A DNA stretch of 64,000 nt. Source: Thermococcus sp. Bubb.Bath. GTDB lineage: Archaea; Methanobacteriota_B; Thermococci; Thermococcales; Thermococcaceae. Below the pieces are notes generated by a model. The model did not search any database and was not told the origin of the DNA. It saw only the letters and a program-made list of their open reading frames with translations. Location: contig NZ_SNUR01000001.1 of the NCBI RefSeq assembly GCF_012027595.1, positions 124,001 through 188,000 of the forward strand. The letters run 5' to 3'. Made by a program: the position numbers and the translations under genes. This document shows positions 42,356 to 51,258 of the stretch, one piece after another (the first letter of the stretch is position 1; every line of letters begins with the position of its first letter).

Positions 42356-42644
42356 AGGCCAGAACGTTATTGTGAAGGCTGTGATTTACTCTGTGGAAAA
42401 GGCGAACCCGACGCTTAAGTCCCTGTTAGAGCTCCACCTCAAGACGACAACGGGGCAGGGGTTTGAACTGGCGTACAACGACCCCCAACGCTTCAAGGAT
42501 GCCGTTTCAAAGCTCTTCGGCGAGTACAGCGCGAGGCTTCTTGAGATGCTCATCATAAGCTACTTTAAGGAGAAAGCTGGTCTGTCTGAGGATGTCAACA
42601 GCCTTGAGGAGCTCGTTGAGTACATCAAGAGGATTTACAGGTGA
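42348..42644 (+). CDS. small helical protein in KaiC operon (NitrOD5-like?)
   Basis: A 98-residue soluble helical protein (AVSKLFGEYSARLLEMLIIS; EELVEYIKRIYR). The composition recalls the NitrOD5 domain that accompanies archaeal sensory and KaiC-like proteins, but I recognise it only weakly. It overlaps the kaiC-like gene by eight bases and the following gene starts six bases after its stop. Perhaps an adaptor or regulator of the ATPase. Confidence 0.7.
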   Translation: MNEGQNVIVKAVIYSVEKANPTLKSLLELHLKTTTGQGFELAYNDPQRFKDAVSKLFGEYSARLLEMLIISYFKEKAGLSEDVNSLEELVEYIKRIYR

Positions 42645-42649
42645 CTGGC

Positions 42650-43342
42650 ATGAGCGAACCACTGGGCATTTTGGCCCGTGCCGTGGAAAGGATAAGCCCC
42701 ACTTTAATCCAGTTCGAGATTGGGAGCGACGTAGAAGTAATACTGATGAAGCTCCTATCCAAGCTCCGCCCCAACTACGAAGGCTTCCTGGTGATTTCGT
42801 TCTACGATGGCTACGAGGCTTTCAGAAAGTACGTGGAGAACGTCTTTGAGAGGGACTACGTCGATAAAGTCTTCGAGGGTGTGAAACTCGTTTCAGTGAA
42901 CTCCTTCCTGGAAGAAGGGCTCCAGCCGCTGGAGAATCTGAAAACAACACAACCAGACATAATAGCTGGCAGGATTCTTGGGATAACTGCTAATCTTCCA
43001 AAGAGAACGCTGGTCTTGATTCTGGGGCTTGACTTTTATGGTGTTAGAGAGGGCGAAGAAAACCTCGTCCAGCTCTTCCCGCGGCTCATGACCGTCCTCA
43101 ACAAGCGCGAGGGGTTCAGGACGCTGGTGACGTTTAACATGGGCATATTCAGTCCGGGCGTGGTCAACACCCTCGGAAGCTTTGTCTTCAACGTGGTCAA
43201 GGTCGGCCTTGAGGTGAATGGAACGGAGATCAGACGCTACCTCCAGTTCATTAGGACGCCCTTCCTCGAGTACAACCTGGAGAAGTGGTATTACACAATG
43301 ATGGCCAAGATCGTGACGTTCAGAAGGAAAGAGGAGAGGTAA
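42650..43342 (+). CDS. KaiC-operon protein, degenerate RecA-like fold, function unknown
   Basis: A 230-residue soluble protein with strand-helix alternation and hydrophobic strands (GFLVISFYDGYEAF; TLVLILGLDFYGV; TLVTFNMGIFSPG) recalling a KaiC/RecA core, but no Walker A is present. It may be an inactive partner of the two-domain ATPase. ATG at 42650 with AGGTGA five bases upstream. Last gene of the operon, followed by TATTTTTTG. Confidence 0.7.
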   Translation: MSEPLGILARAVERISPTLIQFEIGSDVEVILMKLLSKLRPNYEGFLVISFYDGYEAFRKYVENVFERDYVDKVFEGVKLVSVNSFLEEGLQPLENLKTTQPDIIAGRILGITANLPKRTLVLILGLDFYGVREGEENLVQLFPRLMTVLNKREGFRTLVTFNMGIFSPGVVNTLGSFVFNVVKVGLEVNGTEIRRYLQFIRTPFLEYNLEKWYYTMMAKIVTFRRKEER

Positions 43343-43352
43343 ATCTCTCATA

Positions 43353-43358
43353 TTTTTT
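43353..43358 (+). terminator. oligo-T terminator after KaiC operon
   Basis: TATTTTTTGT ten bases after the stop. The 210 bases from here to the peroxiredoxin end hold no convincing gene. Confidence 0.4.
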
Positions 43359-43571
43359 GTAAATTGAACCTAAAATTTATAGATGCTCTTTCTCTCCTCA
43401 GCTTCTCTCTACGTTGGAGGTATATACCATAGACAGAATGGGGAGTCGGCGTTCCGAACGTTCCGGCCCTGAGTTGCCCGGGGATGGAGAATGCTTTAAA
43501 AATCTTAAATCTTGTCCAAATCCTTGAGAAACAAGACGACAGAAGACAACAAAAAAGAAGGGAAAATCCCT

Positions 43572-44219
43572 TCAAATCTTCTTGTGGCAGAACCACCAGT
43601 CGTAGCACTCGATTTCTCCGCGGGCCTTGGCTTCCTCGCGCTCCTTGATCTGGTCGACGGTTCCGGCCGGCGAGACTATGCCGCGGTCGCCGATGAGCTC
43701 GTTGTTCGGCCACTTGTGCGGAAGGGCAACTCCCTTCTCGTCGCTGGTCTTGAGGGCCTTAACGAGCCTGAGAACCTCATCCCAGTCCCTGCCGACCTCG
43801 GCCGGGTAGTAGACAATGGCCCTTATGGTGCCCTTGTCGTCAACGACAAAGACTGCCCTCGCGGTCTGGGTTGAGCCGCTCGGTATCATGCCGAGGGCTT
43901 CAGCGAGGTCTCCGCGGTCGTCGGCGATAATCGGGAAGGTTATCTCCTCACCGAGGGTCTCCTTTATCCACTCAGCCCACTTGAGGTGGCTGAACACCTG
44001 GTCAACGCTGAGTCCGATGGGCTCGACGCCGAGCTTTCTGAACTCCTCGGCGCGCTTCTGCATAGCGTAGAACTCGGTGGTGCACACCGGGGTGAAGTCG
44101 GCCGGGTGGCTGAAGAGAACGAACCACTTGCCCTCCTTCGTGAAATGCTCCGGTAGCTTTATCTTTCCAAAGGTCGTGTTGACCTCAACTTCCGGGAACT
44201 TTTCTCCTATGACGACCAT
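43572..44219 (-). CDS. peroxiredoxin, Prx6 type with C-terminal cysteines
   Basis: Reduces hydrogen peroxide and alkyl peroxides; archaeal members form decamers. The 215-residue protein has the peroxidatic Cys46 in [12 protein letters not shown], the conserved Arg in [11 protein letters not shown], and Cys205/Cys211 near the end ([11 protein letters not shown]), as in the Aeropyrum and Thermococcus enzymes. GAGAGGTGAT precedes the ATG. Confidence 0.96.
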   Translation of the reverse strand: MVVIGEKFPEVEVNTTFGKIKLPEHFTKEGKWFVLFSHPADFTPVCTTEFYAMQKRAEEFRKLGVEPIGLSVDQVFSHLKWAEWIKETLGEEITFPIIADDRGDLAEALGMIPSGSTQTARAVFVVDDKGTIRAIVYYPAEVGRDWDEVLRLVKALKTSDEKGVALPHKWPNNELIGDRGIVSPAGTVDQIKEREEAKARGEIECYDWWFCHKKI

Positions 44220-44258
44220 CTTACATCACCTCTCTTTTTATGTATCGTCTTCACTATA

Positions 44259-44285
44259 AACCTAGTTGGTTCGAATATATAAAGC
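44259..44285 (-). promoter_or_regulatory. peroxiredoxin promoter with AACC-N5-GGTT
   Basis: On the minus strand CTTTATATATTCGAACC joins a TATA box to TTCGAA (44270-44275). The inverted repeat AACC-N5-GGTT (44259-44271) follows directly, at the expected transcription start. The same repeat with the same spacer lies downstream of the msrAB TATA box. Confidence 0.55.
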
Positions 44286-44342
44286 TTTCGGTTTGTTAAC
44301 AGTATTGCTGGGGGTTAGCGGCACCTATTTTTGGGGATTTAT

Positions 44343-44383
44343 GTTCTTTTTCCAGAACAAAAACTTATAAGAAAAGGAACAAA
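44343..44383 (+). promoter_or_regulatory. riboflavin-operon operator before ribD
   Basis: Three half-sites: GTTCT (44343-44347), six bases, AGAACAAA, then GGAACAAA with its GAAC 22 bases after the previous one. The TATA box ACTTATAAG lies between the last two. The same arrangement and spacing occurs before ribBA at 46018-46058. A repressor bound here would block the TATA box. RbkR, the archaeal riboflavin kinase/regulator, is the obvious candidate. Confidence 0.7.
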
Positions 44384-44392
44384 CCTGCGAGC

Positions 44393-45475
44393 ATGAAGAG
44401 CGAAGACGAAAAGTTTATGAGACTCGCCCTTGAGCTGGCGAAGCGCGGGGAGGGGTGGGTAAACTCGAATCCCATGGTTGGAGCGGTTATAGTCAAGGAT
44501 GGGAAGATAATAGGCGTCGGCTGGCACAGGAAGTTCGGCGAGAAGCACGCCGAGGTCAACGCCATCGAGGACGCGAAGGCAAAGGGTTATGACGTCAAAG
44601 GTGCTACGATGTACGTAACCCTCGAACCATGCTCTCACTGGGGAAAGCAGCCCCCCTGTGCTGATAGGATAATTAGAGAGGGCTTTAAGCGTGTCGTCGT
44701 TGCGATGGAGGATCCGAACCCCCTCGTCGCCGGCAATGGCATAGAAAAGATGAGGAAAGCTGGGATAGATGTGGAAGTCGGCCTCTTGGAGGACGAAGCG
44801 AGGAAGCTCAACGAAATCTTTATCAAATACATCACAACTAAGATTCCCTTCGTTTCCATAAAGCTTGCCCTCACGCTCGACGGATTCATAGCAACAGAAA
44901 CCGGCTCCTCACAGTGGATAACAGGAGAAAAGGCCCGCCAGAGGGTTCAGAAACTGAGAAAAAGACACATGGCAATAATGGTCGGCTCTGGAACGGTTCT
45001 CGCCGACGATCCAAGGCTCAACTGCAGGCTTGAGGACTGCCCACAGAAGGTTAAGGTTATCCTCGACCGCTCCGGTAGGGTGGCGGATGATGTAAGAAAC
45101 GGAAGGAAGTTCCGCCTCTTCGAGGATGGGAAGGCTATCTTCTTCACGCAGAGGCCTGAGAAATTCGAGGGAATAGCTGAGGTCTACCCTATAACTGAAC
45201 CAATTGAGATCCTGAAGAAGCTCGGCGAGCTCGGGATAGACAGCGTCCTGATCGAGGGCGGCAGGATAGCCTGTGGGTTCCTGCCCCTGGCTGACAAGTT
45301 CTACCTGTTCTACGGGCCGAAGCTCTTCGGGAACGGGATAAAGCCCTTCGAGTGCCTCAAGGTTGAGAACGCCAACGAGGCTCCTCTATTGAGAATTGAA
45401 TCAATCGAGAGGCTCGGTGAGAGCTTCCTCGTTACCGCTTATCCGGGTGGTGGAGATGTTCACGGGGATAGTTGA
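44393..45475 (+). CDS. ribD: bifunctional riboflavin deaminase/reductase
   Basis: Two steps of riboflavin synthesis: deamination of the pyrimidine, then reduction of the ribose. The 360-residue protein has the zinc deaminase domain (HAEVNAI; PCSHWGKQPPCADR) and, from about residue 145, a dihydrofolate-reductase-like domain (KLALTLDGFIA; VLIEGG). Domain fusion is bacterial in style; many archaea have separate enzymes. It overlaps ribE and begins the rib operon. Leader is very short. Confidence 0.95.
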   Translation: MKSEDEKFMRLALELAKRGEGWVNSNPMVGAVIVKDGKIIGVGWHRKFGEKHAEVNAIEDAKAKGYDVKGATMYVTLEPCSHWGKQPPCADRIIREGFKRVVVAMEDPNPLVAGNGIEKMRKAGIDVEVGLLEDEARKLNEIFIKYITTKIPFVSIKLALTLDGFIATETGSSQWITGEKARQRVQKLRKRHMAIMVGSGTVLADDPRLNCRLEDCPQKVKVILDRSGRVADDVRNGRKFRLFEDGKAIFFTQRPEKFEGIAEVYPITEPIEILKKLGELGIDSVLIEGGRIACGFLPLADKFYLFYGPKLFGNGIKPFECLKVENANEAPLLRIESIERLGESFLVTAYPGGGDVHGDS

Positions 45476-46007
45476 GGGAACCGGAAGGGCCCGCTATTCG
45501 GCTGGAAAGCTCTACGTTGAGCTCCCGTTTGAGGTGAAGGAAGGGGACAGTGTGGTGGTAAACGGGGCCTGTCTAACCGTCGTTTCCTTCGACGGAAAAA
45601 CGGCCGTCTTCGATGTTGGCGAGGAAACCCTAGCGAGAACAAACCTAAGGGAAGCAAAGGTGGTCAACCTTGAAAGGGCCATGCCAGCTAACGGCCGCTT
45701 CGACGGGCACATAGTTACCGGCCACGTGGACGGGACGATAAGGTTCGTGGCAAAGAGGAGGAGCGGAAACACGACCTGGATTGCCTTTGAAATGCCGAAG
45801 GAAAATTGGGGGGTTGCGGAGAAGGGCTCGATAGCTCTCAACGGCGTCTCTCTCACCGTTGCGAGAGCTGAAGCCAGCCGCTTTTGGATTCAGGTCATTC
45901 CCTACACCCTCGAAAAGACGAACCTCGACCTCCTGAGGCCGGGTGAAAGGGTGAACTACGAGATAGACGTTCTGGCCAGATACGTGAGGAGAATCCTTGA
46001 GCGTTAG
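45456..46007 (+). CDS. ribE: riboflavin synthase, bacterial alpha type
   Basis: Converts two molecules of dimethylribityllumazine to riboflavin. The 183-residue protein is two tandem lumazine-binding domains: MFTGIVEGTG and GDSVVVNGACLTV in the first, HIVTGHVDG and KGSIALNGVSLTV in the second. Most archaea use an unrelated RibC, so this gene is probably of bacterial origin. The ATG at 45456 (GGTGG upstream) overlaps ribD by 20 bases. Confidence 0.95.
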   Translation: MFTGIVEGTGRARYSAGKLYVELPFEVKEGDSVVVNGACLTVVSFDGKTAVFDVGEETLARTNLREAKVVNLERAMPANGRFDGHIVTGHVDGTIRFVAKRRSGNTTWIAFEMPKENWGVAEKGSIALNGVSLTVARAEASRFWIQVIPYTLEKTNLDLLRPGERVNYEIDVLARYVRRILER

Positions 46008-46017
46008 CCCGTTTTTA

Positions 46018-46058
46018 GTTCCATTTTTAGAACAAATTTTTAAAAGTACTGGAACAAA
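46018..46058 (+). promoter_or_regulatory. riboflavin-operon operator before ribBA
   Basis: GTTCC (46018-46022), six bases, AGAACAAA, then GGAACAAA with GAAC 22 bases further: the same spacing as at 44343-44383. TTTTTAAAAG between the last two is the TATA box. Flanking bases differ, so the match is not a simple duplication. Confidence 0.7.
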
Positions 46059-46079
46059 TCTGGGACAGGGGAATGAAAG

Positions 46080-47240
46080 ATGAACTGGGACTCAGTCAAA
46101 AATGCGGTTCTTGAGGGAAAACCGGTTGTTCTCATAGATGACAGGAGGGAGTTTGAGGCCGATTTGATTTATCCGGCCGAGATAGCTTCTCCAGAGGTCG
46201 TCAACTTCATGCTCTCAATGAAGGGCCTTCTCTGTCTCACCATGGACATGGACGAGGCGTTGGAGAGGGGCTTCTTCCCGCTTCCGAGCAAGGAGGGGGA
46301 GACTAATTTTCTCATCCCGGTTGACTATAAGGAAACCTTCACGGGCATAACGGCAGAGGAGAGGGCGCTGACGGCGAGGAAGGTTGCGGAAGGGCTTGGA
46401 GTCGAGGCCTTTCGCTACCCCGGCCACCTCCACCTCCTCGGCGGAATAGGCCTCAACAGGAGGAGGGGGCACACCGAAAGCTCCCTTGAACTAATGGAGA
46501 TACTCGGGTTCAGGAGGTACGCCCTCATCGTGGAAATCCTCGACGAGAATGGTGACTCTCACAACAGGGAGTACGCCCTAAAGCTAGCGGAGGAGCACGG
46601 CCTTCCCGTCCTCACCACGGACGACGTCTGGAAGGAGTTCGTGAGGAGAAAGCAGCTGATGAGGATTTACGCTAACGCGAGGCTCCCGACGAGGTACGGC
46701 GACTTCAGGATAATCTCCTTTGACAATGAACTCGACTTCAAGGAGCACGCGGCCATAGTCAAGGAGCCCTATGGAGAAGTCCCGCTTGTCAGGGTTCACT
46801 CCCAGTGCCTCACTGGGGACACACTCGGTTCGCTAAAATGCGACTGCGGTAGCCAGCTCGCCAACGCCCTCAGGATGATAGAGCAGGAGGGTGGAATACT
46901 CCTTTACATGGACCAGGAGGGCAGGGGAATCGGCCTAAAGGAGAAGATAAAGGCCTACGAGCTCCAGGACAAAGGTCTGGACACCGTTGAGGCTAACGAG
47001 GCCCTCGGCCACAAAGCCGACGAGAGAACCTTCGAGGCAGCTTTCCAGATGCTCCGCGCTCTTGGCGTCTCAAAGGTCAGGCTGATAACCAACAACCCGA
47101 AGAAAGCGGAGGCCCTTGAGGAGTTCGGGATAGAGGTCGTTGAGACTGTTCCAGCTCCTGGTGAGGTTACAGAGTACAACAGGTTCTACTTAAAGACCAA
47201 AGCAGAGAAGCTCGGTCATAAACTTCCCTTTGAAGTCTGA
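46080..47240 (+). CDS. ribBA: DHBP synthase / GTP cyclohydrolase II fusion
   Basis: Supplies both branches of riboflavin synthesis. The 386-residue protein has the DHBP synthase domain (DDRREFEADLIYPAE near the start; GHTESSLELM) and from about residue 205 GTP cyclohydrolase II (VHSQCLTGDTLGSLKCDCGSQL region with zinc Cys; YMDQEGRGIGL). Both catalytic sets look intact. It has its own operator-controlled promoter. Confidence 0.95.
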   Translation: MNWDSVKNAVLEGKPVVLIDDRREFEADLIYPAEIASPEVVNFMLSMKGLLCLTMDMDEALERGFFPLPSKEGETNFLIPVDYKETFTGITAEERALTARKVAEGLGVEAFRYPGHLHLLGGIGLNRRRGHTESSLELMEILGFRRYALIVEILDENGDSHNREYALKLAEEHGLPVLTTDDVWKEFVRRKQLMRIYANARLPTRYGDFRIISFDNELDFKEHAAIVKEPYGEVPLVRVHSQCLTGDTLGSLKCDCGSQLANALRMIEQEGGILLYMDQEGRGIGLKEKIKAYELQDKGLDTVEANEALGHKADERTFEAAFQMLRALGVSKVRLITNNPKKAEALEEFGIEVVETVPAPGEVTEYNRFYLKTKAEKLGHKLPFEV

Positions 47241-47305
47241 TTTAGTCTAATTATTTGATTAAAGAACAACATGATTAAAGGATTATGGAAAACGAGGTGG
47301 GGAGC

Positions 47306-47776
47306 ATGGAAGTCCGCGTAATTGAGGGCGAATTTAAGAGCGAAGGCGTAAAGATTGGAGTCGTCGTTGCCCGTTTCAACGACCTTCTGACCAACGAGAT
47401 CCTCAGCGGTGCCCTCGACTGCTTTGAGAGGCATGGCGTTGAGGGAGTTGACGTCGTTAAGGTTCCGGGAAGCTTTGAGATACCGCTGGTTGCCAAAAAA
47501 CTCGCCGAGAGCGGGAAGTACGACGCGGTTCTCGCCCTTGGCGCGGTTGTTAGGGGAGAAACGAAGCACTTCGACCTCGTTGCCAATGAAGTCGCCAAGG
47601 GAGTCGCCAGCGTTTCCCTTCAGAGCGGCGTTCCTGTCATCTTCGGCGTGATAACCGTCGAGGACGAGCTCCAGGGCTTCAACAGGGCAGGAATTAAGAG
47701 CAACAAGGGATTCGAGTACGCGATGGCCGCGCTGGAGATGGCAAATTTGATGAAAAAACTTAGAGGGAAGGAGTGA
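47306..47776 (+). CDS. ribH: lumazine synthase
   Basis: Forms dimethylribityllumazine, the substrate of RibE. The 156-residue protein shows [16 protein letters not shown]-type start, [12 protein letters not shown] and [20 protein letters not shown] with the catalytic His. The ATG at 47306 has GAGGTGGGG just before; a first ATG at 47285 has none. GATTAAAG occurs twice upstream (about 47258-47280) and may include a TATA element. Its end overlaps convergent purO by 17 bases. Confidence 0.95.
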   Translation: MEVRVIEGEFKSEGVKIGVVVARFNDLLTNEILSGALDCFERHGVEGVDVVKVPGSFEIPLVAKKLAESGKYDAVLALGAVVRGETKHFDLVANEVAKGVASVSLQSGVPVIFGVITVEDELQGFNRAGIKSNKGFEYAMAALEMANLMKKLRGKE

Positions 47777-48356
47777 AGGAAAGACCCCACCCTTTCTCAT
47801 TTTCAACTATCCCAATAGCGAGCACCTTGTGCTCGAAGGGAAGCCCCATGACCTTTTCAACGAGCTCTTCCTGGTTGGAAAAGTCCACTTCAACACTTTC
47901 GAAGCCATCAACATTGTAAGTAGCCGTCAGGAAAGCCCTCCCTTCCCCGAGCTTAAGCTCCCTGACCCAGAGCTTATCCCTTCCGACGAAGCCGAGCCAG
48001 CCCCTTTTTTCCCCGCGCTTAATTATCCCCGCTATCCTTGGAGTGTTGTAGTCGTCCCTCTCGTAGTCGAGCGCATCTAAGACGTGGACGAGGGCCTTCC
48101 TTGGCTTCTCCCACTCGAGGGCCTGAGCTATAAAGTCCGTGTGGAGGCCGTTGGTGACAACCGCGTAATCCTTCCTCAGCCTCACGACGGGATAGCTCAC
48201 GTACGGGTTCTCCGTCTCGGTCTGGTTGATTATGTAAACCGCGTTCCCCTTTACCACCGCCCTCCTGTTCGGGAAGGAGCGGGAGCAGAGGAGATAGAAT
48301 GCGAAGGGCTTTCCTTTGTTCAGTCCTATCCCGAGGGTTCTCCCCACATACCTCAC
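47760..48356 (-). CDS. purO: IMP cyclohydrolase, archaeal
   Basis: Last step of purine synthesis, closing FAICAR to IMP. The 198-residue protein resembles archaeal PurO ([41 protein letters not shown]). This enzyme is limited to some archaea, where it replaces PurH. GGAGGTGG precedes the GTG start, which overlaps the purP end. Confidence 0.92.
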   Translation of the reverse strand: MRYVGRTLGIGLNKGKPFAFYLLCSRSFPNRRAVVKGNAVYIINQTETENPYVSYPVVRLRKDYAVVTNGLHTDFIAQALEWEKPRKALVHVLDALDYERDDYNTPRIAGIIKRGEKRGWLGFVGRDKLWVRELKLGEGRAFLTATYNVDGFESVEVDFSNQEELVEKVMGLPFEHKVLAIGIVENEKGWGLSFTPSL

Positions 48357-49285
48357 GTTACCACCTCCCCAAGCCTGTCTTCCTCCTCGGCAAGCCTGAG
48401 CTCCCTCGCTATCCTCTGCCCCATGCTGAGCCTCTCACCCCAGTAGAGCTCAGAGTACCAGTGGTCGGCGTTGCTCCCCCCGTCTATGCGCGATGCGATG
48501 CCTATCGCCCTGAAAGAGCCGTCGTAGGCGAAGTGGAGCGCAAAGGGGCCGATTATCCCTGGAGGTTCGAGCTTTCTCATCGCCTCGACGAAGGCCAGCC
48601 CATAGTCATGTAGCTGTGGAAGAAGCGACTCTCTGAGAACCACTGCCCTGTTGCCGGCTATCGTGTACGGAAGCGGCCTTACCGGCCAGCGGGCATTGCC
48701 GTCCGCTATAAGAACTCTCTCATCAACGCCGATTAGTTCAAGCCTCCCCATGATCGGCGAGTAGAAGAAGTGGACGTAAAGGTAAACGCCGGGGATAAAG
48801 CGCTCGACCCTGTAAGGCTCTTTAAGCTTTGAAAGTTTATCCTCAAGTTCACTGCCCCTTGCAATAAAGTGGCCGCTCCCTCCCCTCGGCCCTTCAATCC
48901 TGACGAAGTAGAGCTCGTCCGGCTTAACGTCCTCAGGCTCGACCACCTCAACCCTAGGAATTCCAGCCTTATCGAGGGCCTTATCCTGGAGTTCGAAGGT
49001 AGTCTCCCACTTGAGGAAGCGTCTGTTTCCGAAGAACTTGGCTCTGGCCCTTTCTATCGCCTTAAGCCCGAGGTAGGCAACGAACGAGCCGTGCGGGACA
49101 GCTATACCGTTGTCGTTCAGGATGGTGCTCATGTCCTCGGTAACCAGGAGCTCATCAACGATTGGGAGGGAGGAGTAGAATGGCTCCCTCTTTGGATTCA
49201 CGTAGAGCCTTGTCCTAAGACCCTCCTTCTTTGCCCCGAGGAGTATCTGGAGCGAGGAGTGGGAAGCTATCGTGGAAACTATCAC
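48353..49285 (-). CDS. purP: formate-dependent FAICAR synthetase family
   Basis: ATP-grasp enzyme that formylates AICAR with formate in archaea. The 310-residue protein shows IASHSSLQILLGAKKEGLRT at the N terminus, the ATP-grasp segment FVRIEGPRGGSGHFIA, and FRAIGIASRIDGGSNAD near the end. Thermococcales carry several PurP paralogues, so it may be the true enzyme or a relative; the position between purO and purC supports the former. Short for the family (about 360 is common). Confidence 0.88.
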   Translation of the reverse strand: MIVSTIASHSSLQILLGAKKEGLRTRLYVNPKREPFYSSLPIVDELLVTEDMSTILNDNGIAVPHGSFVAYLGLKAIERARAKFFGNRRFLKWETTFELQDKALDKAGIPRVEVVEPEDVKPDELYFVRIEGPRGGSGHFIARGSELEDKLSKLKEPYRVERFIPGVYLYVHFFYSPIMGRLELIGVDERVLIADGNARWPVRPLPYTIAGNRAVVLRESLLPQLHDYGLAFVEAMRKLEPPGIIGPFALHFAYDGSFRAIGIASRIDGGSNADHWYSELYWGERLSMGQRIARELRLAEEEDRLGEVVT

Positions 49286-49941
49286 ACTATCACCTCCCTA
49301 AGCTTCTCCTGACTCAGGAGCTTTCCATCCCTCATAATCCGCATCGTGTCGCCGCTCAGCTCGTCTATGACGATAAGCTTGCCGTTTCTCCGGCCGAACT
49401 CCAGCTTGAAATCAACAAGCTGAAGGCCTTTTGAACAGAAGAACTCCCTTAGAATCTCGGCGACTATCCGGGTTTTCTCCTTCATCTCCATGACTTCCCC
49501 TTCGCTCGCTATTCCGAGCCTCACTATAGCCTCTTCAGTTATCAGCGGGTCCTTCAGGGCATCGTCCTTAAGCGTGAACTCCACTATCCCGAGTGGCGTC
49601 AGCTCCTTTACCCAGCCATTGTAACGCCTCAGGAAGCTCCCGTAAGCTAATTCGCGGTAGATGACCTCAAGCGGGATTTTCTCCGCCTTCAGGAAGCGCG
49701 CCCTCCTCTTGTCAATCCGCTCAACGAAGTGGGTCCTTATCCCGTTCCTCTCAAGAAGGCGGAAGAAGAACTCCGTCTCATCTAAAACAGCGCTTCCCTT
49801 ACCCCTCCGCTCACCTATGACCTCGTTGCCGCCGGTGTCTTCCCTTCCGTCCTCGCCGAGTATTGAGTCCTTGAAATGGAAGACGAGATAGGGCCCATCC
49901 TCGTAAACGTCCTTGGTCTTTCCGCGGTAGATCCGCCTCAC
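49282..49941 (-). CDS. purC: SAICAR synthase
   Basis: Joins aspartate to CAIR in purine synthesis. The 219-residue protein begins RRIYRGKTKDVYE, the PurC signature, with DETEFFFRLLERNGIRTHF and the C-terminal LVDFKLEFGRRNGKLIVIDEL. GTG start overlapping the thiC stop, so it is coupled to thiC; mixed purine/thiamine order makes sense because the thiamine pyrimidine derives from a purine intermediate. Confidence 0.94.
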   Translation of the reverse strand: MRRIYRGKTKDVYEDGPYLVFHFKDSILGEDGREDTGGNEVIGERRGKGSAVLDETEFFFRLLERNGIRTHFVERIDKRRARFLKAEKIPLEVIYRELAYGSFLRRYNGWVKELTPLGIVEFTLKDDALKDPLITEEAIVRLGIASEGEVMEMKEKTRIVAEILREFFCSKGLQLVDFKLEFGRRNGKLIVIDELSGDTMRIMRDGKLLSQEKLREVIV

Positions 49942-51224
49942 TCCCGCTCACCCGCGAGCATGTCGTTGATGAGCTTTATTGCGCAGAGGTCGCCGCACAT
50001 CGAGCAGGCCTCCGTCTTCGTTGGCCTCTCCTTCCTTATCTCGATGAAGCGCTCCTTGTCCATCGAAAGCTCGAACTGTTTTGCCCATTTTAACTTCCCT
50101 CTTGCGAGGGCCATGAGGTAGTCCTTCCTAAAGTCGGCCTCGAAGCGGGTCAGGTTGACCGCGTGGGCCGCTATCTTCGCCGCTATCACGCCCTGCCTCA
50201 CGTGCTCCACATCGGGAAGGCCGAGGTGCTCGGCGGGAGTCACGTAGCAGAGGAAGTCAGCCCCGTTAAGGGCCGCTATTGCCCCGCCTATTGCGGCCGT
50301 TATGTGGTCGTAGCCGGGGAAGATGTCGGTAACCACCGGCCCGAGGACATAGAAGGGTGCGTTGTCCGTTGCAACCTTGGCCAGCTTCACCTGGGCCGCT
50401 ATCTGGTCTATGGGGACGTGGCCCGGCCCCTCGACCATGGTTTGGACTCCAGCTTCTCTTGCGCGCCTGACGAGCCTCCCGAGGGTGTAGAGCTCGGCAA
50501 TCTGAAGCTCATCGCCGGCGTCGGGCAGACCGCCGGGCCTCAGCCCGTCGCCGAGGCTCAAAACCACATCATACTCCCTGGCGAGCTCAAGAAGGTAGTC
50601 GTAGTCCTTGTAGAATGGGTTTTCCTCGCCCCAGTGAAGTATCCAGGCCGCCAGAAACGTCCCGCCGCGCGAGACCATTCCGACGGTTCTCTTCGCCCTC
50701 TTCATCTTCTCAACGACCTCTTTAGTGACGCCGACGTGGATGGTCGTGTAGTCTACGCCGTCCTTGAAGTGCTTCTCGACTGCTCCCCACATGTCCTCCT
50801 CGGTCATCTCTATGATGGCTTTGCCCTTTGCCAGCATTTCCTCCGCGGCCTGGTAGATTGGAACAGTACCGATGGGAACGTCCACGGCGTGCATTATGGT
50901 CTTCCTTGTCTCGTCGAGGTCTCCGCCGGTTGAGAGGTCCATTATCGTGTCGGCGCCGTACTTCACGGCGACCTTGGCTTTTTCTATTTCGGCCTTAACG
51001 TCAACAATGTCCCTTGAGGTACCTATGTTCGCGTTCACCTTGACCCTGACGCCCGCGCCAACGGCAACCGGCTTAACCCAGTCGTGGCGGACGTTGCGGA
51101 AGATGACGGTGTAACCCCTGGCAACGTTCCTCCTCAGTTTTTCGGCGTCTATTCCTTCTCTCTCGGCCACAAACTTCATTTCCTCAGTTATGACGCCCTT
51201 CCTGGCTTCCTCAATCTGTGTCAT
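49938..51224 (-). CDS. thiC: phosphomethylpyrimidine synthase
   Basis: Radical SAM enzyme that rearranges AIR, a purine intermediate, to the thiamine pyrimidine. The 428-residue protein ends with the cluster motif CSMCGDLCAIKLIND. Other marks are TVPIYQAAEE and EGPGHVPIDQIAAQV. The ATG at 51224 has GGGTGAT upstream. It is divergent from thi4, across a shared region with an inverted repeat. Confidence 0.96.
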   Translation of the reverse strand: MTQIEEARKGVITEEMKFVAEREGIDAEKLRRNVARGYTVIFRNVRHDWVKPVAVGAGVRVKVNANIGTSRDIVDVKAEIEKAKVAVKYGADTIMDLSTGGDLDETRKTIMHAVDVPIGTVPIYQAAEEMLAKGKAIIEMTEEDMWGAVEKHFKDGVDYTTIHVGVTKEVVEKMKRAKRTVGMVSRGGTFLAAWILHWGEENPFYKDYDYLLELAREYDVVLSLGDGLRPGGLPDAGDELQIAELYTLGRLVRRAREAGVQTMVEGPGHVPIDQIAAQVKLAKVATDNAPFYVLGPVVTDIFPGYDHITAAIGGAIAALNGADFLCYVTPAEHLGLPDVEHVRQGVIAAKIAAHAVNLTRFEADFRKDYLMALARGKLKWAKQFELSMDKERFIEIRKERPTKTEACSMCGDLCAIKLINDMLAGERE

Positions 51225-51258
51225 ACCAATCACCCGGTTTTATAATCCCTTCATAATA

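Noticed and set aside
43359-43571. Short frame of 27 codons from ATG 43438 and a possible small RNA between KaiC operon and peroxiredoxin
   Set aside because: No ribosome site, no family, and no C/D or H/ACA box pattern that I could place with confidence.
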